NCBI RefSeq assembly: GCF_021134715.1
Contig: NC_060024.1
Location: 9,052,001-9,116,000 of the forward strand
Direction: 5' to 3'
Origin: Daphnia pulex
Taxonomy: Eukaryota; Arthropoda; Branchiopoda; Diplostraca; Daphniidae
DNA length: 64,000 bases
In this document: piece by piece, positions 40,944 through 57,692 of the stretch
Position numbering within the stretch: the stretch's first letter is position 1
Layout: each line of letters begins with the position of its first letter
Notes under the pieces: generated by a model
What the model was told of the DNA's origin: nothing
Databases searched by the model: none
Seen by the model: only the letters and a program-made list of their open reading frames with translations
Program-made: the position numbers and the translations under genes

Positions 40944-42180
40944 GGAATAATGGCGGTTGCGAGTTGGGTGTATTGCGGATGGGCTGGGCTGGATTGGCTA
41001 AAGAACAGCAGCAGGAGCGTACGAGTCCGTGTTCACTAGTTGAATGAGAAAGCGACCAGGTCGATGTTGTGTCGGCATCATGGCCAACTGGTTCGCCTCA
41101 CCCCTCCGCACAGTCCACCTTCTTGCGCGCCGATCGAAACCGCGCAAAACCTGGGCGGCTCGTCTGCCTTCAAGTAATGTGCCTAGTATTTTCTATCCAT
41201 GTATTATTCGAGACTGTTGCAACATGGTTAGGCGTTTTTAGATCTAGCCTACTATAGCATATCCTACGCGCTGCTGAGCGTCGTCAATGTTGCTGGCTTG
41301 CTTCGAGTAATCAAGTCAATGTCATTATTCAAATGGCTGTTTCTACATGGCCAAACAACAAAAGAAATACACACACAAAGTGCACTCTGGCAGCGTTTTT
41401 TTCTTCAATGTGCTCTCAAATTTATTGAACTCGCCTTTATCGTTATTTCCATTAAGGAGTTGCTGAATATACTTCAACTGAATTCACAAAGGCGCACAAA
41501 GGTAGGATGATGAAACGTTGCACAGTGTCCTATATAACAGATGTTGTCGCAGTACACAATATAGAGGCGAGATAGATACAAGTTATATGGAAAAATAAGC
41601 AGAGTTGCCGTTTTCACATCAGAAAGAAAGCGACGATCTTTAACCTATCGCCAATCTCACGCGATCGATCAGTTCGTTGAAAGAATTTCGTTTTCGCCTT
41701 TGGTGATGGTCGTGGTGATCATTTCCAATCAGACGAGCCTAAAGGACAACCAATCTATCGATATTTTTCTTAATAAAACATATCACCACCTCAATCAGGG
41801 TGCCCAGCTGGGACGGCCCAAAACTGCGGAAGATCCTTGTTCATGGATATAGCTGAAGGCGCGTGAACAGATTTCCGAATGGATTCCGCATGAGCAGCTG
41901 GCTATCGCTTAAACTAACAATAATTACACGTATGTGTCTGAAAAATGTTAACTTTGAAGGTCGTCGTTGAATCGCGTTATAGCGATGTGGATCGTCATTA
42001 TTGACATTTTGTCGTTCTATACTTTGGTTTCGGCCGATGGACTCTGTACGTGACACGAAATATCTTCTTCTGTATTCTATATGGTCAAATATTCGATCCC
42101 CGCGCGGGATCGAAACCTGGGGCCAACGGTCGGAGCGCGAATTTGATATTAGCTGTGAGCATATATCTTTGGTGTGGCCA
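40944..42180. other. Intergenic: 5' flank of the ITG-like gene up to the tandem duplication
   Basis: This should hold the ITG-like promoter (reading leftwards). No TATA box or initiator stands out close to the start codon. The right end, about 42085-42210, carries weak tRNA-like motifs on the minus strand; the left edge of the duplicated unit falls within them. Confidence 0.5.
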
Positions 42181-43119
42181 TCGGCTTAACCAAGCCGTTA
42201 GTGTTCTAGTGTGTATATATGCATGGAAAAACGTATTATGTATCGTTAATCACTTCCGCACGTCCGTGTAACTGTATATCTATCCCCTATATCATGTTAG
42301 ACAAATTGTCAATAGGAGCAGTATAGTAGCCATGATGGTTTTTCTGATTAGGTCCTTCTGTGAGGTCAAATGAACACTAATAGACTATACGGATTTTATC
42401 CAAAATCTTAGCTAACATTTATATTTTCGAAAGTTGATCAAATTTCAACTTTCTTTCCTGTCGTAAATTCATAATCTTTCTTTAGAACAATCGACGTCTA
42501 ACGAAGCTGAATTGTGATAGTTTTATAGTTATAACACTTCCCTGATAACATTTTTGCATGTCAAGCGATGCCCCTCCCATCGCAAGGTTTTTCTTTCTTG
42601 CCTTAGATGTTTCTTCTTGTGAAGGCACTGAAGGACACCTACTTGACATGAAAAAAAGTTAGTTAGCTCGAGCGTTCGATAAAGATCGAAATTAGGATGG
42701 TACATACGTACGACCTCTGCCGCAGTAGGAATCACGCTCGAAAGAAAGGTTTACGCCGTCTGTTGGATTAAAATGAAACCATTTCCAATTGCTTGGTGCC
42801 AAGACCTCTTTTATGTTGTAATATTATTTGTTCATTCAATTCAAGAAAAATTAATTGTTTAATTGAAAAAATTGCTCCATAAGAAAAAGCGGTGCAAGTC
42901 GTAGGCAGTTTGAGCTTATTTGAGATTTTGGAACTTTTCCAGACCGAGCATTCGTTCGTGGTCTATATTGTAGTTGGTAGTTGTGCTGGTATGACATTTA
43001 CACATACATTTTTCTTTTTACCATTACAAAAACTGAACAAATTGTTTTCTCCAACTTAAACTTTACTGGTGTTGTAAAAATAAATTTTCTAAACTTGATT
43101 TGTTGGGTGCAAATGATTT

Positions 43120-43192
43120 GTTCTCATCCAGGTTCGAACTGGAGACCTTCAGTGTGTTAGACTGATGTGATAACCAACTACACCATGAGAAC
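43120..43192 (-). tRNA. tRNA-Val(AAC), copy A
   Basis: The 73-base minus-strand sequence folds as a tRNA. The acceptor stem is GTTCTCA/TGAGAAC, the D-arm region GGTGTAGTTGGTTATC, and the anticodon stem TCAGT/ACTGA encloses CTAACAC (anticodon AAC). The T-arm is CCAGTTCGAACCTGG. No intron is present. Its sequence is the same as the two copies in the second duplicon. Confidence 0.93.
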
Positions 43193-43560
43193 ATGAGATT
43201 CATAACAAATATAGCGTAAAAATCTATGTTTTCTTCTGGTTTTAGTCATGAGAGATGACGAAACAACATCGACCCTTTTTAAGTAATTTTATCTAACAAA
43301 ATCATTTTGTTAAACGACGTATGACGGATATGATGTCCTAGCATTAAGAAGTTTCCAAAATTTTTCGCAGGTTTTCCGTAAATATATTTTTTTTAGTTTG
43401 ACGAGCCTGAATGTTCACATGAGGATCGCCTTTGTTACTCAATAAATGTTATTTCTCGTCTTTTTTACTCTTTGTCTGAATCTCTCACTCCAAGAAAAAT
43501 ATTTACTCTTCATTAATTATATTTTAAGTAGTATTTGTTATTTTGATTCCGATTATCCAT

Positions 43561-43678
43561 GTTCTCATGGTGTAATTGGTTATCACATCATTCTAACACT
43601 GCAGTTCAGACATGGTGTAGTTGGTTATCACATCAGTCTATCAATTTGAAGGTCTTCAGTTCTAACCTGGATGAGAAC
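43561..43678 (+). pseudogene. Degenerate tRNA-Val relic, partly duplicated
   Basis: It begins with the tRNA-Val 5' half (GTTCTCATGGTGTAATTGG), breaks off after the anticodon stem, then restarts with CATGGTGTAGTTGG and runs to GGATGAGAAC. The second anticodon region is changed to CAGTCTATCAATTTGAAGG and the T-loop GTTCGAA reads GTTCTAA. The fold cannot form. Its counterpart in copy B (57029-57101) is intact. Confidence 0.85.
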
Positions 43679-44196
43679 AAATCTTTTTATTGTTGGTCAG
43701 AGTACAAAAATAAAAAAATAACTGTTTTTGACATGAATGGGGACATTCTATCAATGTGAACCAATATTTTTTAAATGGACATGCAGCCTTCAATAAAAAG
43801 GGGGGAAATATTCAGAGAAGAGAGAACCTATAGACACCATTCAATTTCCAGTTACCGGGGGTTCTATTGCCACAATTTTAAACCTCGCTCGTTGAGGCGT
43901 TGACGCCAAGGAATTTTTCAATTGTGTCAACTTCGAGAATGAGCGCATCTAGACTATAGAGATATCAATACGTATGTGTCTTCTTATTTTATTTCACCAA
44001 ACATACCAGCGCTAGTAGGCTAGTATGAAAAAAAAATTCTCAGGAGAGAAAACAAAACGAAATCTAAAAGTTCAAATACATGTTCTTTTCATAATATATC
44101 ATATAAGAATAGAATTTAGAATAGCGGTCTTCGCAAAAGCGTATTGCATCATACATTGATCAAAAATCTATACATTTAGGCCTGATCAAGTAGGTA

Positions 44197-45027
44197 GGGG
44201 AGAGTGGGGCGACTGGCTCACTTTTTTTTCTCTTAGCTCCCATTCCCTTATTTTCCAACGTATTTAGATCCACCAAATCTTAAAAGATAGAGAATTCTTT
44301 CTGCTCTAAATGGTGATTTTTGCAATCCGATCCAAATAAATTAAGACTAGGTTATTATCGATCTAAAAAAAAAAAAAAAAAGAGCAAACCCGCCCCTGAT
44401 ACGGGGTCACTTGCTCACACCGCCGGGGTGTCTCGGCCCCTGTATTTCTTACGGAAAAACCGTTGACTGACAGTAGAAACTTAAAATTTAAAAAATAAAC
44501 CAATAATGCAACCCACCAACGGAATATCAATGAAAAAGCTTAAATAAGTATGATAGTTGACTAAAAACACGAAAAAAGTCGAACACAAATAATTTTACTG
44601 CTTTCATATGCAATTTTATGTAAGCCAAAAAGCCCCGACGCTGTGTGGCCGATGCGCCCCCAACAAAGGGGTCTTAGTATATTATTGAATATCTCTTATT
44701 TAAACTATTGTAAATATAAAACAAACTAAACAGGCTTAAAGAGGAGATAACGTAGAGTATTTTCCATATTTTTTTATAATTTTAAAGTAATCGGGAAAGC
44801 CGACACTTGATTCGAAAGTCAAAGTAGGACGACCCAATTTTAAGACGAAAAATTTATTTTACCTTTCATTCCTCAACCGTTCGTCGTACTACCATGAAAT
44901 TTTGTTTTAAGATGCGCATTACTAACATCTACATCTCCTGATTTTTTGAATATTTTATTGCAATTCTAACCCATCAAGAAATCAATTGAGCCATCCGACC
45001 CGAACGCCAGATCGCCCCACTCTCCCC
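44197..45027. mobile_element. Non-autonomous TIR transposon, TA target site (831 bp)
   Basis: The ends are inverted repeats of at least 16 bases (GGGGAGAGTGGGGCGA and its complement), flanked by TA on both sides. Copy B lacks it at the matching place, giving an empty-site reference. The interior is A/T-rich with no transposase frame. A second, unrelated-in-body element with the same GGGGAGA start and TA flanks lies at 51594-52430, so both may use one transposase family, which I cannot name. Confidence 0.85.
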
Positions 45028-45576
45028 TATAGGAACTCTTGTTTTATTAAATCTGAATTAACTACTTAATAAACTAATTGCTCTCATAAATCTGACATGG
45101 CACATTATTTATTTGCTTTAAACTCTAAAGTTTCATCACGTTGGATCTACGCGGGTGTACGTGATTATTGCAGCAGGAAATAGTTTGTTAAAGTTGTCTT
45201 TCTTTCTTTCATAAGGCTTCCCGTCGCCATGACTTCGCTTTTAAAATCATGGTGACAAAGCTATCTAGTAACTTGGTGCTAGTATAAGGTTGCTTACTGA
45301 TATCGCTTGTGTGTAAAAGGGACTAACTGGCAACTACTAGCCTAAGTTTGTTCAGAGTCAGAGTAGAGTTTGTTATTATTCCGTAGCGGCATAGCGACCA
45401 CTGCTGTTTACTCTCCAAATTCGCCAGCCTTCAAGGAAGCAGAAGCAGAAAACGTCTGCGAGCTGTCAAACATTTATCTTGTGTTGCTGACTTATATAAG
45501 TGCGTCGTTTGAAAGACATTCTTGCCAACATCCATTGAAGCAAGTGAATTACTTCAGCCCGTAAAGAGAACTATAT

Positions 45577-46010
45577 TGTCACGGACGGAGTGTTGACGTT
45601 TGTTTCTGTGCATTTCAGTTGAAGGTCTTTCGCCAGAACTCGACCTTGTTGATCTAGTCAACGTTGGATACGTTGACTAGGATTTGGGATAGCTCTGTGT
45701 GTTGGTCATCGCTTCTTGGTATTATTTGTTGTTTGTTTTCCGGGGATTGTTTTTGTGGATTGTCTTCTTTTTACGCTGGAGTTTCTTGGACGGCAGATCC
45801 GTCTCAGACTCACAAGAGCGCACCCGCTTCTCTTTTTGTTCGTCTCAGTTCTCTTTTCTAGTGTGTAAAGCGTATATCAATCTACTGGTTTTGTGCCAGT
45901 AGTGGCGGTTACGCTCCTTGACTGTGTTTTCGACCAGCATCGAGTTGTGTTTCCCCTACTGTGTACCAATCTCGCCGAGTTGTGTAGTCAGAATAAAAAC
46001 GTCCGTGACA
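45577..46010 (+). mobile_element. Probable solo LTR in the 5' leader of glutathione synthetase A (434 bp)
   Basis: Begins TGTCACGGACGGAG and ends ACGTCCGTGACA (TG...CA ends, 11-base terminal inversion). It is flanked by a 4-base duplication ATAT (45573-45576, 46011-46014). A GAATAAAA near 45991-45998 looks like the LTR's own polyadenylation signal. Copy B has CTATATAAAAATG without it. Being a short TIR element instead is possible. It ends seven bases before the ATG at 46018. Confidence 0.8.
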
Positions 46011-46017
46011 ATATAAA

Positions 46018-51146
<5,129 letters not shown>

Positions 51147-51253
51147 ATTCGTAATTTTTATTATGATAGTAAAGTCATGCCTTCGTATGAAGTATTAGGG
51201 CTAGATTATATTACTTTGAGGGGATAGCAACATTTATCTTAGAATCGTTTGAC

Positions 51254-52886
51254 CGAGGGGTTGTCAACTCCATCCGAAGGTGTACGGATCTTAAATCCAA
51301 AAATGATTTTTTCAGATTTTTGGGATTTTTTCAGATTTTTTCAGATTGCTATAAAGTCTTATTTTACCAGATGGAACACCCATTGATTGACGTGGCTTTA
51401 CTTTACAGATAATTGTCCAGCGCTGGACAATTTCTTTGCAAACCTCTGACAAAATTTGGAATGTAACTTTGTGCCCTGGTGAAAGCTTGAACTTGGACGG
51501 GCACCGTGAAAAGATAGATCCAAATATTTGTAGCTTTTCTTCTTTATTCATAATTTCGAGAACATCAGGATCACCAAGTACATCTCGGATGTAGGGGAGA
51601 CCGGACCCATCTTGGACAGTCGCGGTTTTTCCCGCATATCTCCCGATCCCCTTAGGCAAAAGATTTTTTTTTGGCTAAGGTCATTCTTTAGCCTTGCCCC
51701 CACCCCCTTGATTTTTTAAAAATTTGTAACTTTAAAATTTAAGAACTTAGATTGATTTCCATTTTTCGGTGTTTTTTTACCGATCCGGGGTGACATTAGA
51801 CAGGGGCCTGTACCAAGTTGGACAGGGTATTAAAAGAGGGATAGTATGAATTAAAAATTATGAATAAATCAGGAAATGTAGATGGTAATGTAGTTTAACC
51901 CCAAACAAATTTTGGAAATTATATCTTTAAAACTGAAAAAGTTTTCTTAAGGGAAAGAATTACAACTTTTAAATGGGGCGAGATGGGGAAAAAATGTAGG
52001 TGGCGCTGAAGTCCATATATTACCCATTGTCCAATATTACCCCTTGGAACTGTCCAAAATGGCCTCAAAATCATGCCCACCGCAAATTCATTAATTGTAG
52101 GTACACCAAAGCACCTAAAATTAATTTTCTTACACACAATTGTAAAGGTCAAACTGTTTTACACACTGATGTGTTTTTAAAAATGTTTACTCAAACAAAT
52201 TTGGAGCAAGATCAATAATTCGGGTGAAAAATTTTGCAATAATTTATCGTGTTTTTTTCTTCCACCTATAACTCCCGTTCTACTGTCGGGAAATTAATTA
52301 AACTACACAGGATCCAGCATCATCACATCTAGAACAATTCGTGTGAAATCTAGAATTTTAAAGCAATTTTTACTATATTTTAAAACACTGTCCAACTTGG
52401 AACAGTGTCCAACATGGGTCCGGTCTCCCCTACTCTTCAATCATGACACTTGACTCATTTACTTTAGCCAACGCACGAATTCCACTAAAATTGAGATCGT
52501 TAAGTATTTTTTTAATACTTTCAGGTACAATGACCTTGTTTTCTTTAACAATTCCCATGTATCGTCATCCTCTCTAGAAATACCAGAATTTATAGAAGTC
52601 ATTTTTTCCCATCAAAAATTCCTAGCATGGCACTGACAGCAGACAGACCAAGAGACAGACAGAAGCCCAAGGGGAATTATTAACACAGTAAAGGGAATTA
52701 GAATCGATAACGAAAAAAATCGATTCTTGTAAAATTTTGTCGATTTATTAAACCAAAATTCTTGGAATTTTGGGATTTTTGGGATTTTTTTGATTTTTTG
52801 ATTTTTTTGATTTTTGGGATTTTTTAGGGATTTTTTTGAAAAAATCCGAGGGTGTACGAGGATTTTTTTGAGTTGACAACCCCTCG
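51254..52886. mobile_element. TIR element exactly at the copy A / copy B junction (1633 bp with nested insert)
   Basis: Ends are a perfect 17-base inverted repeat, CGAGGGGTTGTCAACTC and its complement. The flanks do not match each other: copy A's last bases on the left, copy B's first bases on the right. A second transposon is nested inside at 51594-52430. On the minus strand the host element carries an interrupted frame on both sides of the nest (about 52600-52433 and 51591-51312). T-rich GGGATTTTT repeats lie near the right end. The terminal sequence resembles the 153-bp MITE next to it. Confidence 0.85.
51594..52430. mobile_element. Nested TIR transposon, TA target site (837 bp)
   Basis: The ends start GGGGAGACCGGACCCATC and its complement (25 bases, one mismatch), with TA on each side. 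It interrupts a minus-strand open frame of the host element. Taking it out with one TA rejoins the frame as ...IEE-YIRD..., which fixes the insertion point. No transposase frame is visible inside. Confidence 0.88.
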
Positions 52887-52911
52887 CCGTCGGCTTAACC
52901 AAGCCGTTAGT

Positions 52912-53064
52912 CGGGGGTTGGCAACTCCCCAGAATCTTCGTACACCCTGGTCCGCCCTGGCCAGAATCTCCCTATCTCTCCTCTCATAGAATCTTTCGGA
53001 ATCTCTAGAATCTCTCTAGAATCCCGAATCTTCGTACACCCAAGTTGTGAGTTGCCAACCCCCG
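52912..53064. mobile_element. 153-bp MITE with 8-bp target duplication
   Basis: Inverted ends CGGGGGTTGGCAACTC / GAGTTGCCAACCCCCG are flanked by CCGTTAGT at 52904-52911 and 53065-53072. Copy A has the empty site with one CCGTTAGT (42199-42206 region). Its size and 8-base duplication suit a hAT-type MITE. Internal GAATCTTCGTACACCC repeats point at the related junction element. Confidence 0.92.
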
Positions 53065-53755
53065 CCGTTAGTGTTCTAGTGTATATATGCATGGCAAACG
53101 TATTATATATCGTTAATCACTTCCGCACGTCCGTGTAACTGTATATCTACCCCTATATCATGTTAGACAAATTGTCAATAGGAGCATCAGTAGGCCTATA
53201 GTAGCCATGATGGTTTTTCTGATTAGGTCCTTCTGTGAGGTCAAACGAACACTAATAGACTATACGGATTTTATCCAAAATCTTAGCTAACTTATGTAGC
53301 CTAGTTTTTGAAATTTGATCAAATTTCAACCCTCTTTCCTGTCGTAAATTTATAATCTTTCCTTAGAAAAGTCGACGTCTAACGAAGCTGAATTGTAATA
53401 GTTTTATAGTTATAATACTTCCCTGATAACATTTTTGCATGTCAAGCGATGCCCCTCCCATCGCAAGGTTTTTCTTTCTTGCCTTAGATGTTTCTTCTTG
53501 TGAAGGCACTGAAGGACACCTACTTGACATGAAAAAAAGTTAGTTAGCTCGAGCGTTCGATAAAGATCGAAATTAGGATGGTACATACCGGTACATACGT
53601 ACGACCTCTGCCGCAGTAGTAATCACGCTCGAAAGAAAGGTTTACGCCGTCTGTCGGATTCAAATGAAACCATTTCCAATTGCTTGGTGCCAAGAGCCCA
53701 AGACCTCTTTTATGTTGTAATATTATTTTGTTCAATTTAGGAAAATGAATTATAT

Positions 53756-56330
53756 AACTGTAGGCAGCGTACATACGCCGCAAGGTACCTGAAGGGAATG
53801 TTAAGGGTATTCTAGTTGGTATAGTAGTATTGGTATAGTTTTATAAAGACAGAGCTATAGAATAGTTATAGAATAATAAATATATTCTGTTATAAAGGTA
53901 GGCCTATTATTAAGATGAATTAATAACATTTAAAAAAAATTTATGCCCTTAGTTCCCGGAAGATTGTAATAAGCAGAAATCGAGAAAGAGATTAAAAGAA
54001 TATTTCCGCATGTTTCTATCCAAACATTAAATAAAAATTAAATTCCAAAAAAACCTAATATGATATGGCGCGGCGTAAGGGTAAGGCGTGACTTTGGTGC
54101 GGCGGAGGCTTCGCCCCGCCACCCCACGTCACACCGGATCTTGTTAAAATTAAATTTAAGTAACTACCTATCAGCACTTCTGTTACTGGAGATTGATAGC
54201 GTTCGGTGATAACATACAGTGACTTCTATTCTATCATACAATAGTAGTCGATTGTCACGTTACCTTTATATCCCTGTCACATGTCTCTGTATTATCGTCT
54301 GCTGTAACAGCTATTGAAATTCTGTCAAAAAGTAACCAGAACTCCGTTTGATCAAATGCCTGAATCGATTGCAGCCAAATTTTCAGAATAGATGTAAAAA
54401 ATTGTAAGCTACCGATTACTGCCATTGAAATGCAATAAAATTGTTGATTACAATCAATAATTGCCAAAAACTAGTGCATCCATCTATGTAGTGTTACGAG
54501 AACTGTAGGCAGCGTACGTACGCCGCAAGGTACCCGAAGGGAATGTTAAGGGTATACTAGTTGGAATAGTAGAATTGCTGTATTGGTATAGTTTTATAAA
54601 GGCAGAGCTACAGAATAGTTATAGAATAAAAATAATATTCTGTTATAAAGGTAGGCCTATTATTAAGATTAATTAAGGTAAATTAATCATATTTAAAACA
54701 AAAATGTTATGCCCTTAGTTTCCGGAAGAATTTAATATGCAGAAATCGAGAAAGAGATGAAAAGCATATTCCCGCATGTTTCTATCCAAACATTAAATAC
54801 AAATTCAATTCCCAAAAACCTAATATGATATGGTGCGGAGTAAGGGTAAGGCGTGACTTTGGTGCGGCGGAGGCTTCGCCCCGCCACCCCACGTCACACC
54901 GGATCTTGTTAAAATTAAATGTAAGTAACTACCTATCAGCACTTCTTTTACTGGAGATTGATAGCGTTAGGTGATAACATACAGTGACTTCTATTCTATC
55001 ATACAATATTACTCCAACAGGATGATAATTTTGAAAAGAAAAATAAGACAGGCTAGAGATGGTCCAACAATCAACGGCGGTACTCTACGCTTTTTCTTCG
55101 ATCCTGGGTCATGCTGGTCATATTCAATAGAGACGATGCTGTCATCCTGTCACATGTCTCTGTATTATCGTCTGCTGTAACAGCTATTGCAATTCTGTCA
55201 AAAAGTAACAAGAACTCCGTTTGATCAAACGCCTGAATTGATTGCAGCCAAATTTTCAGAATAGATGTAAAAAATTGTAAGCTACCGATTACTGCCATTG
55301 AAATGCAATTAAATTGTTGATTACAATCAATAATTGCCAAAAACTAGTGCAGCCATCTATGTTGTGTTACGAGAACTGCAAAAAGCCATCTGTGTAGTGT
55401 TACGAGAACTGAGGGTGCCCATGTAAACCATACTGCAAACGAAACTTTGACCAGTAACCCTTCGGGTAACTGAGGGTGCCCATGTAAACCATACTGTAGG
55501 CTGCGTACGTACGCCGCAAGGTACCCGAAGGGAATGTTAAGGGTATTCTAGTTGGTATAGTAGTATTGGTATAGTTTTATAAAGACAGAGCTATAGAATA
55601 GTTATAGAATAATAAAAATATTCTGTTATAAAGGTAGGCCTATTATTAAGATGAATTAATAACATTTAAAAAACATTTATGCCCTTAGTTTCCGGAAGAT
55701 TGTAATAAGCAGAAATCGAGAAAGAGATTAAAAGAATATTTCCGCATGATTCTATCCAAACATTAAATAAAAATTAAATTCCAAAAAAACCTAATATGAT
55801 ATGGCGCGGCGTAAGGGTAAGGCGTGACTTTGGTGCGGCGGAGGCTTCGCCCCGCCACCCCACGTCACACCGGATCTTGTTAAAATTAAATTTAAGTAAC
55901 TACCTATCAGCACTTCTGTTACTGGAGATTGATAGCGTTCGGTGATAACATACAGTGACTTCTATTCTATCATACAATAGTAGTCGATTGTCACGTTACC
56001 TTTATATCCCTGTCACATGTCTCTGTATTATCGTCTGCTGTAACAGCTATTGAAATTCTGTCAAAAAGTAACCAGAACTCCGTTTGATCAAATGCCTGAA
56101 TCGATTGCAGCCAAATTTTCAGAATAGATGTAAAAAATTGTAAGCTACCGATTACTGCCATTGAAATGCAATAAAATTGTTGATTACAATCAATAATTGC
56201 CAAAAACTAGTGCATCCATCTATGTAGTGTTACGATAACTGCAAAAAGCCATCTGTGTAGTGTTACGAGAACTGAGGGTGCCCATGTAAACCATACTGCA
56301 AACGAAACTTTGACCAGTAACCCTTCGGGT
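53756..56330. repeat. Three-unit tandem repeat block, present only in copy B
   Basis: Units start at about 53758, 54503 and 55494 with CTGTAGGC(A/T)GCGTAC. They are 745, 991 and about 837 bases. Units 1 and 3 are nearly identical; unit 2 has a different segment near 55007-55140. Each unit has a G+C-rich hairpin (54096-54123, 54861-54888, 55832-55859) and a shared 60-codon minus-strand frame that changes mostly at replacement sites. Copies of GAGGGTGCCCATGTAAACCA close units 2 and 3. It is an insertion relative to copy A. Confidence 0.88.
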
Positions 56331-56579
56331 AATTGAAAAGTTGCTCCCTAAGAGAAAGCGGTGCTAGTCGTAGGCAGGCAGTTTGAGCTTATTTGAGATT
56401 TTGAATCTTTTCTAGACCGAGCATCCGTTCGTGGTCTAATTGTAGATGGCTAGTATGACATTTACACATACATTTTCTTTTTACCATTAAAAAACTGAAC
56501 CAATTTTTTTCTTCATCTTAAACTTTTACTGGTTGTAAAAATGAATTTTCTAAATTAAAGATCAAGACACAAAAGGTTT

Positions 56580-56652
56580 GTTCTCATCCAGGTTCGAACT
56601 GGAGACCTTCAGTGTGTTAGACTGATGTGATAACCAACTACACCATGAGAAC
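56580..56652 (-). tRNA. tRNA-Val(AAC), copy B, minus strand
   Basis: Same 73-base cloverleaf as at 43120-43192: acceptor stem GTTCTCA/TGAGAAC, anticodon loop CTAACAC, T-loop TTCGAAC. It is the positional counterpart of the copy A tRNA and faces another tRNA-Val 376 bases to the right. Confidence 0.93.
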
Positions 56653-57028
56653 TTGTTGATCATTACAAATAAAGTGTAAAAATATACGTTGTCTTCTGCT
56701 TCAAGTCATGAGAGATGACGAAACAACATAGACCCTTTTTAACTAATTTTATCTAACCAAATCATTTTGTTAAACCACGGATGACGGATATGATGTCCTA
56801 GTATTAAGAAGTTTCAAAAAATTTTCGCAGATTTTCCGTAAATCTTTTTTTTTAGTTTGACGAATCTGAATGTTCACATGAGGATCGCCTTTGTTACTGC
56901 ACAAGAAATGTTATTTCTGTCTTTTTGACTCTTTGTCTGAATCTCTAACGTCAAGATTCAAGAATAATATTTACTCTTAATTAATTATATTTTAAGTATT
57001 GTTTGTTATTTTGTTTCTAATTTGACAT

Positions 57029-57101
57029 GTTCTCATGGTGTAGTTGGTTATCACATCAGTCTAACACACTGAAGGTCTCCAGTTCGAACCTGGATGAGAA
57101 C
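57029..57101 (+). tRNA. tRNA-Val(AAC), copy B, plus strand
   Basis: Identical tRNA-Val on the opposite strand to 56580-56652, so the two form an inverted pair. All stems are intact. The matching place in copy A (43561-43678) is a relic. Confidence 0.93.
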
Positions 57102-57692
57102 ACACCTTTTGTTGTCATTCACATTACAGTAATGATAAAATAACTGTGTGTGACATGAATGAGGACATTCTATCAATGTGAACCAATATTTTTAAAATGG
57201 ATATACAGCCTTCAATAAAAAGGGGGGAAATATTCAGAGAAGAGAGAACCTATATAGACACAATTCAATTTCCAGTTACCGGGGTTCGATTGCCACAATT
57301 TTAAACCTGACGTCGAGATTATCCATACGTGAGTAGTTGTATTCTAACAGTAAATTGAATATATAATTATGGTGTTTGCTGGTTGAGGCGTTGACGCCAA
57401 GGAATTTTTCAATTGTGTCAACTTCGAGAATGAGCGCATCTAGACTCTAGAGATATCAATATTGGTCTTCTTATTTTATTTCACCAAACATACCAGTGCT
57501 AGTAGTATGAAAAAAAAATTCTCAGGAGAGAAAACAAAACGAAATCTAAAAGTTCAAATACATGTTCTTTTCATAATATATCATATAAGAATAGAATTTA
57601 GAATAGCGGTCTTCGCAAAAGCGTATTGCATCATAGATAATCTATGATAGATTGATAAAAAATCTACATTTAGGCCTGATCAAGTAGGTATA

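Noticed and set aside
42085-42210. tRNA-derived SINE head on the minus strand (GGCTTGGTTAAGC box A-like, GGTTTCGATCCC box B-like)
   Set aside because: Box B has an extra T compared with the consensus and the spacing is long. No poly-A or repeat tail or second copy was seen, so it is too weak to annotate.
54255-54467. About 70-codon minus frame MAIIDCNQQF shared by the three repeat units (also 55071-55340 and 55991-56203)
   Set aside because: Units 1 and 3 are identical there. The few changes in unit 2 are mostly amino-acid replacements (Y/N, W/L, S/A), so there is no sign of purifying selection on a protein.
53756-56330. CRISPR-like array
   Set aside because: The units are 0.75-1.0 kb direct repeats without short regular spacers, in a eukaryotic genome.
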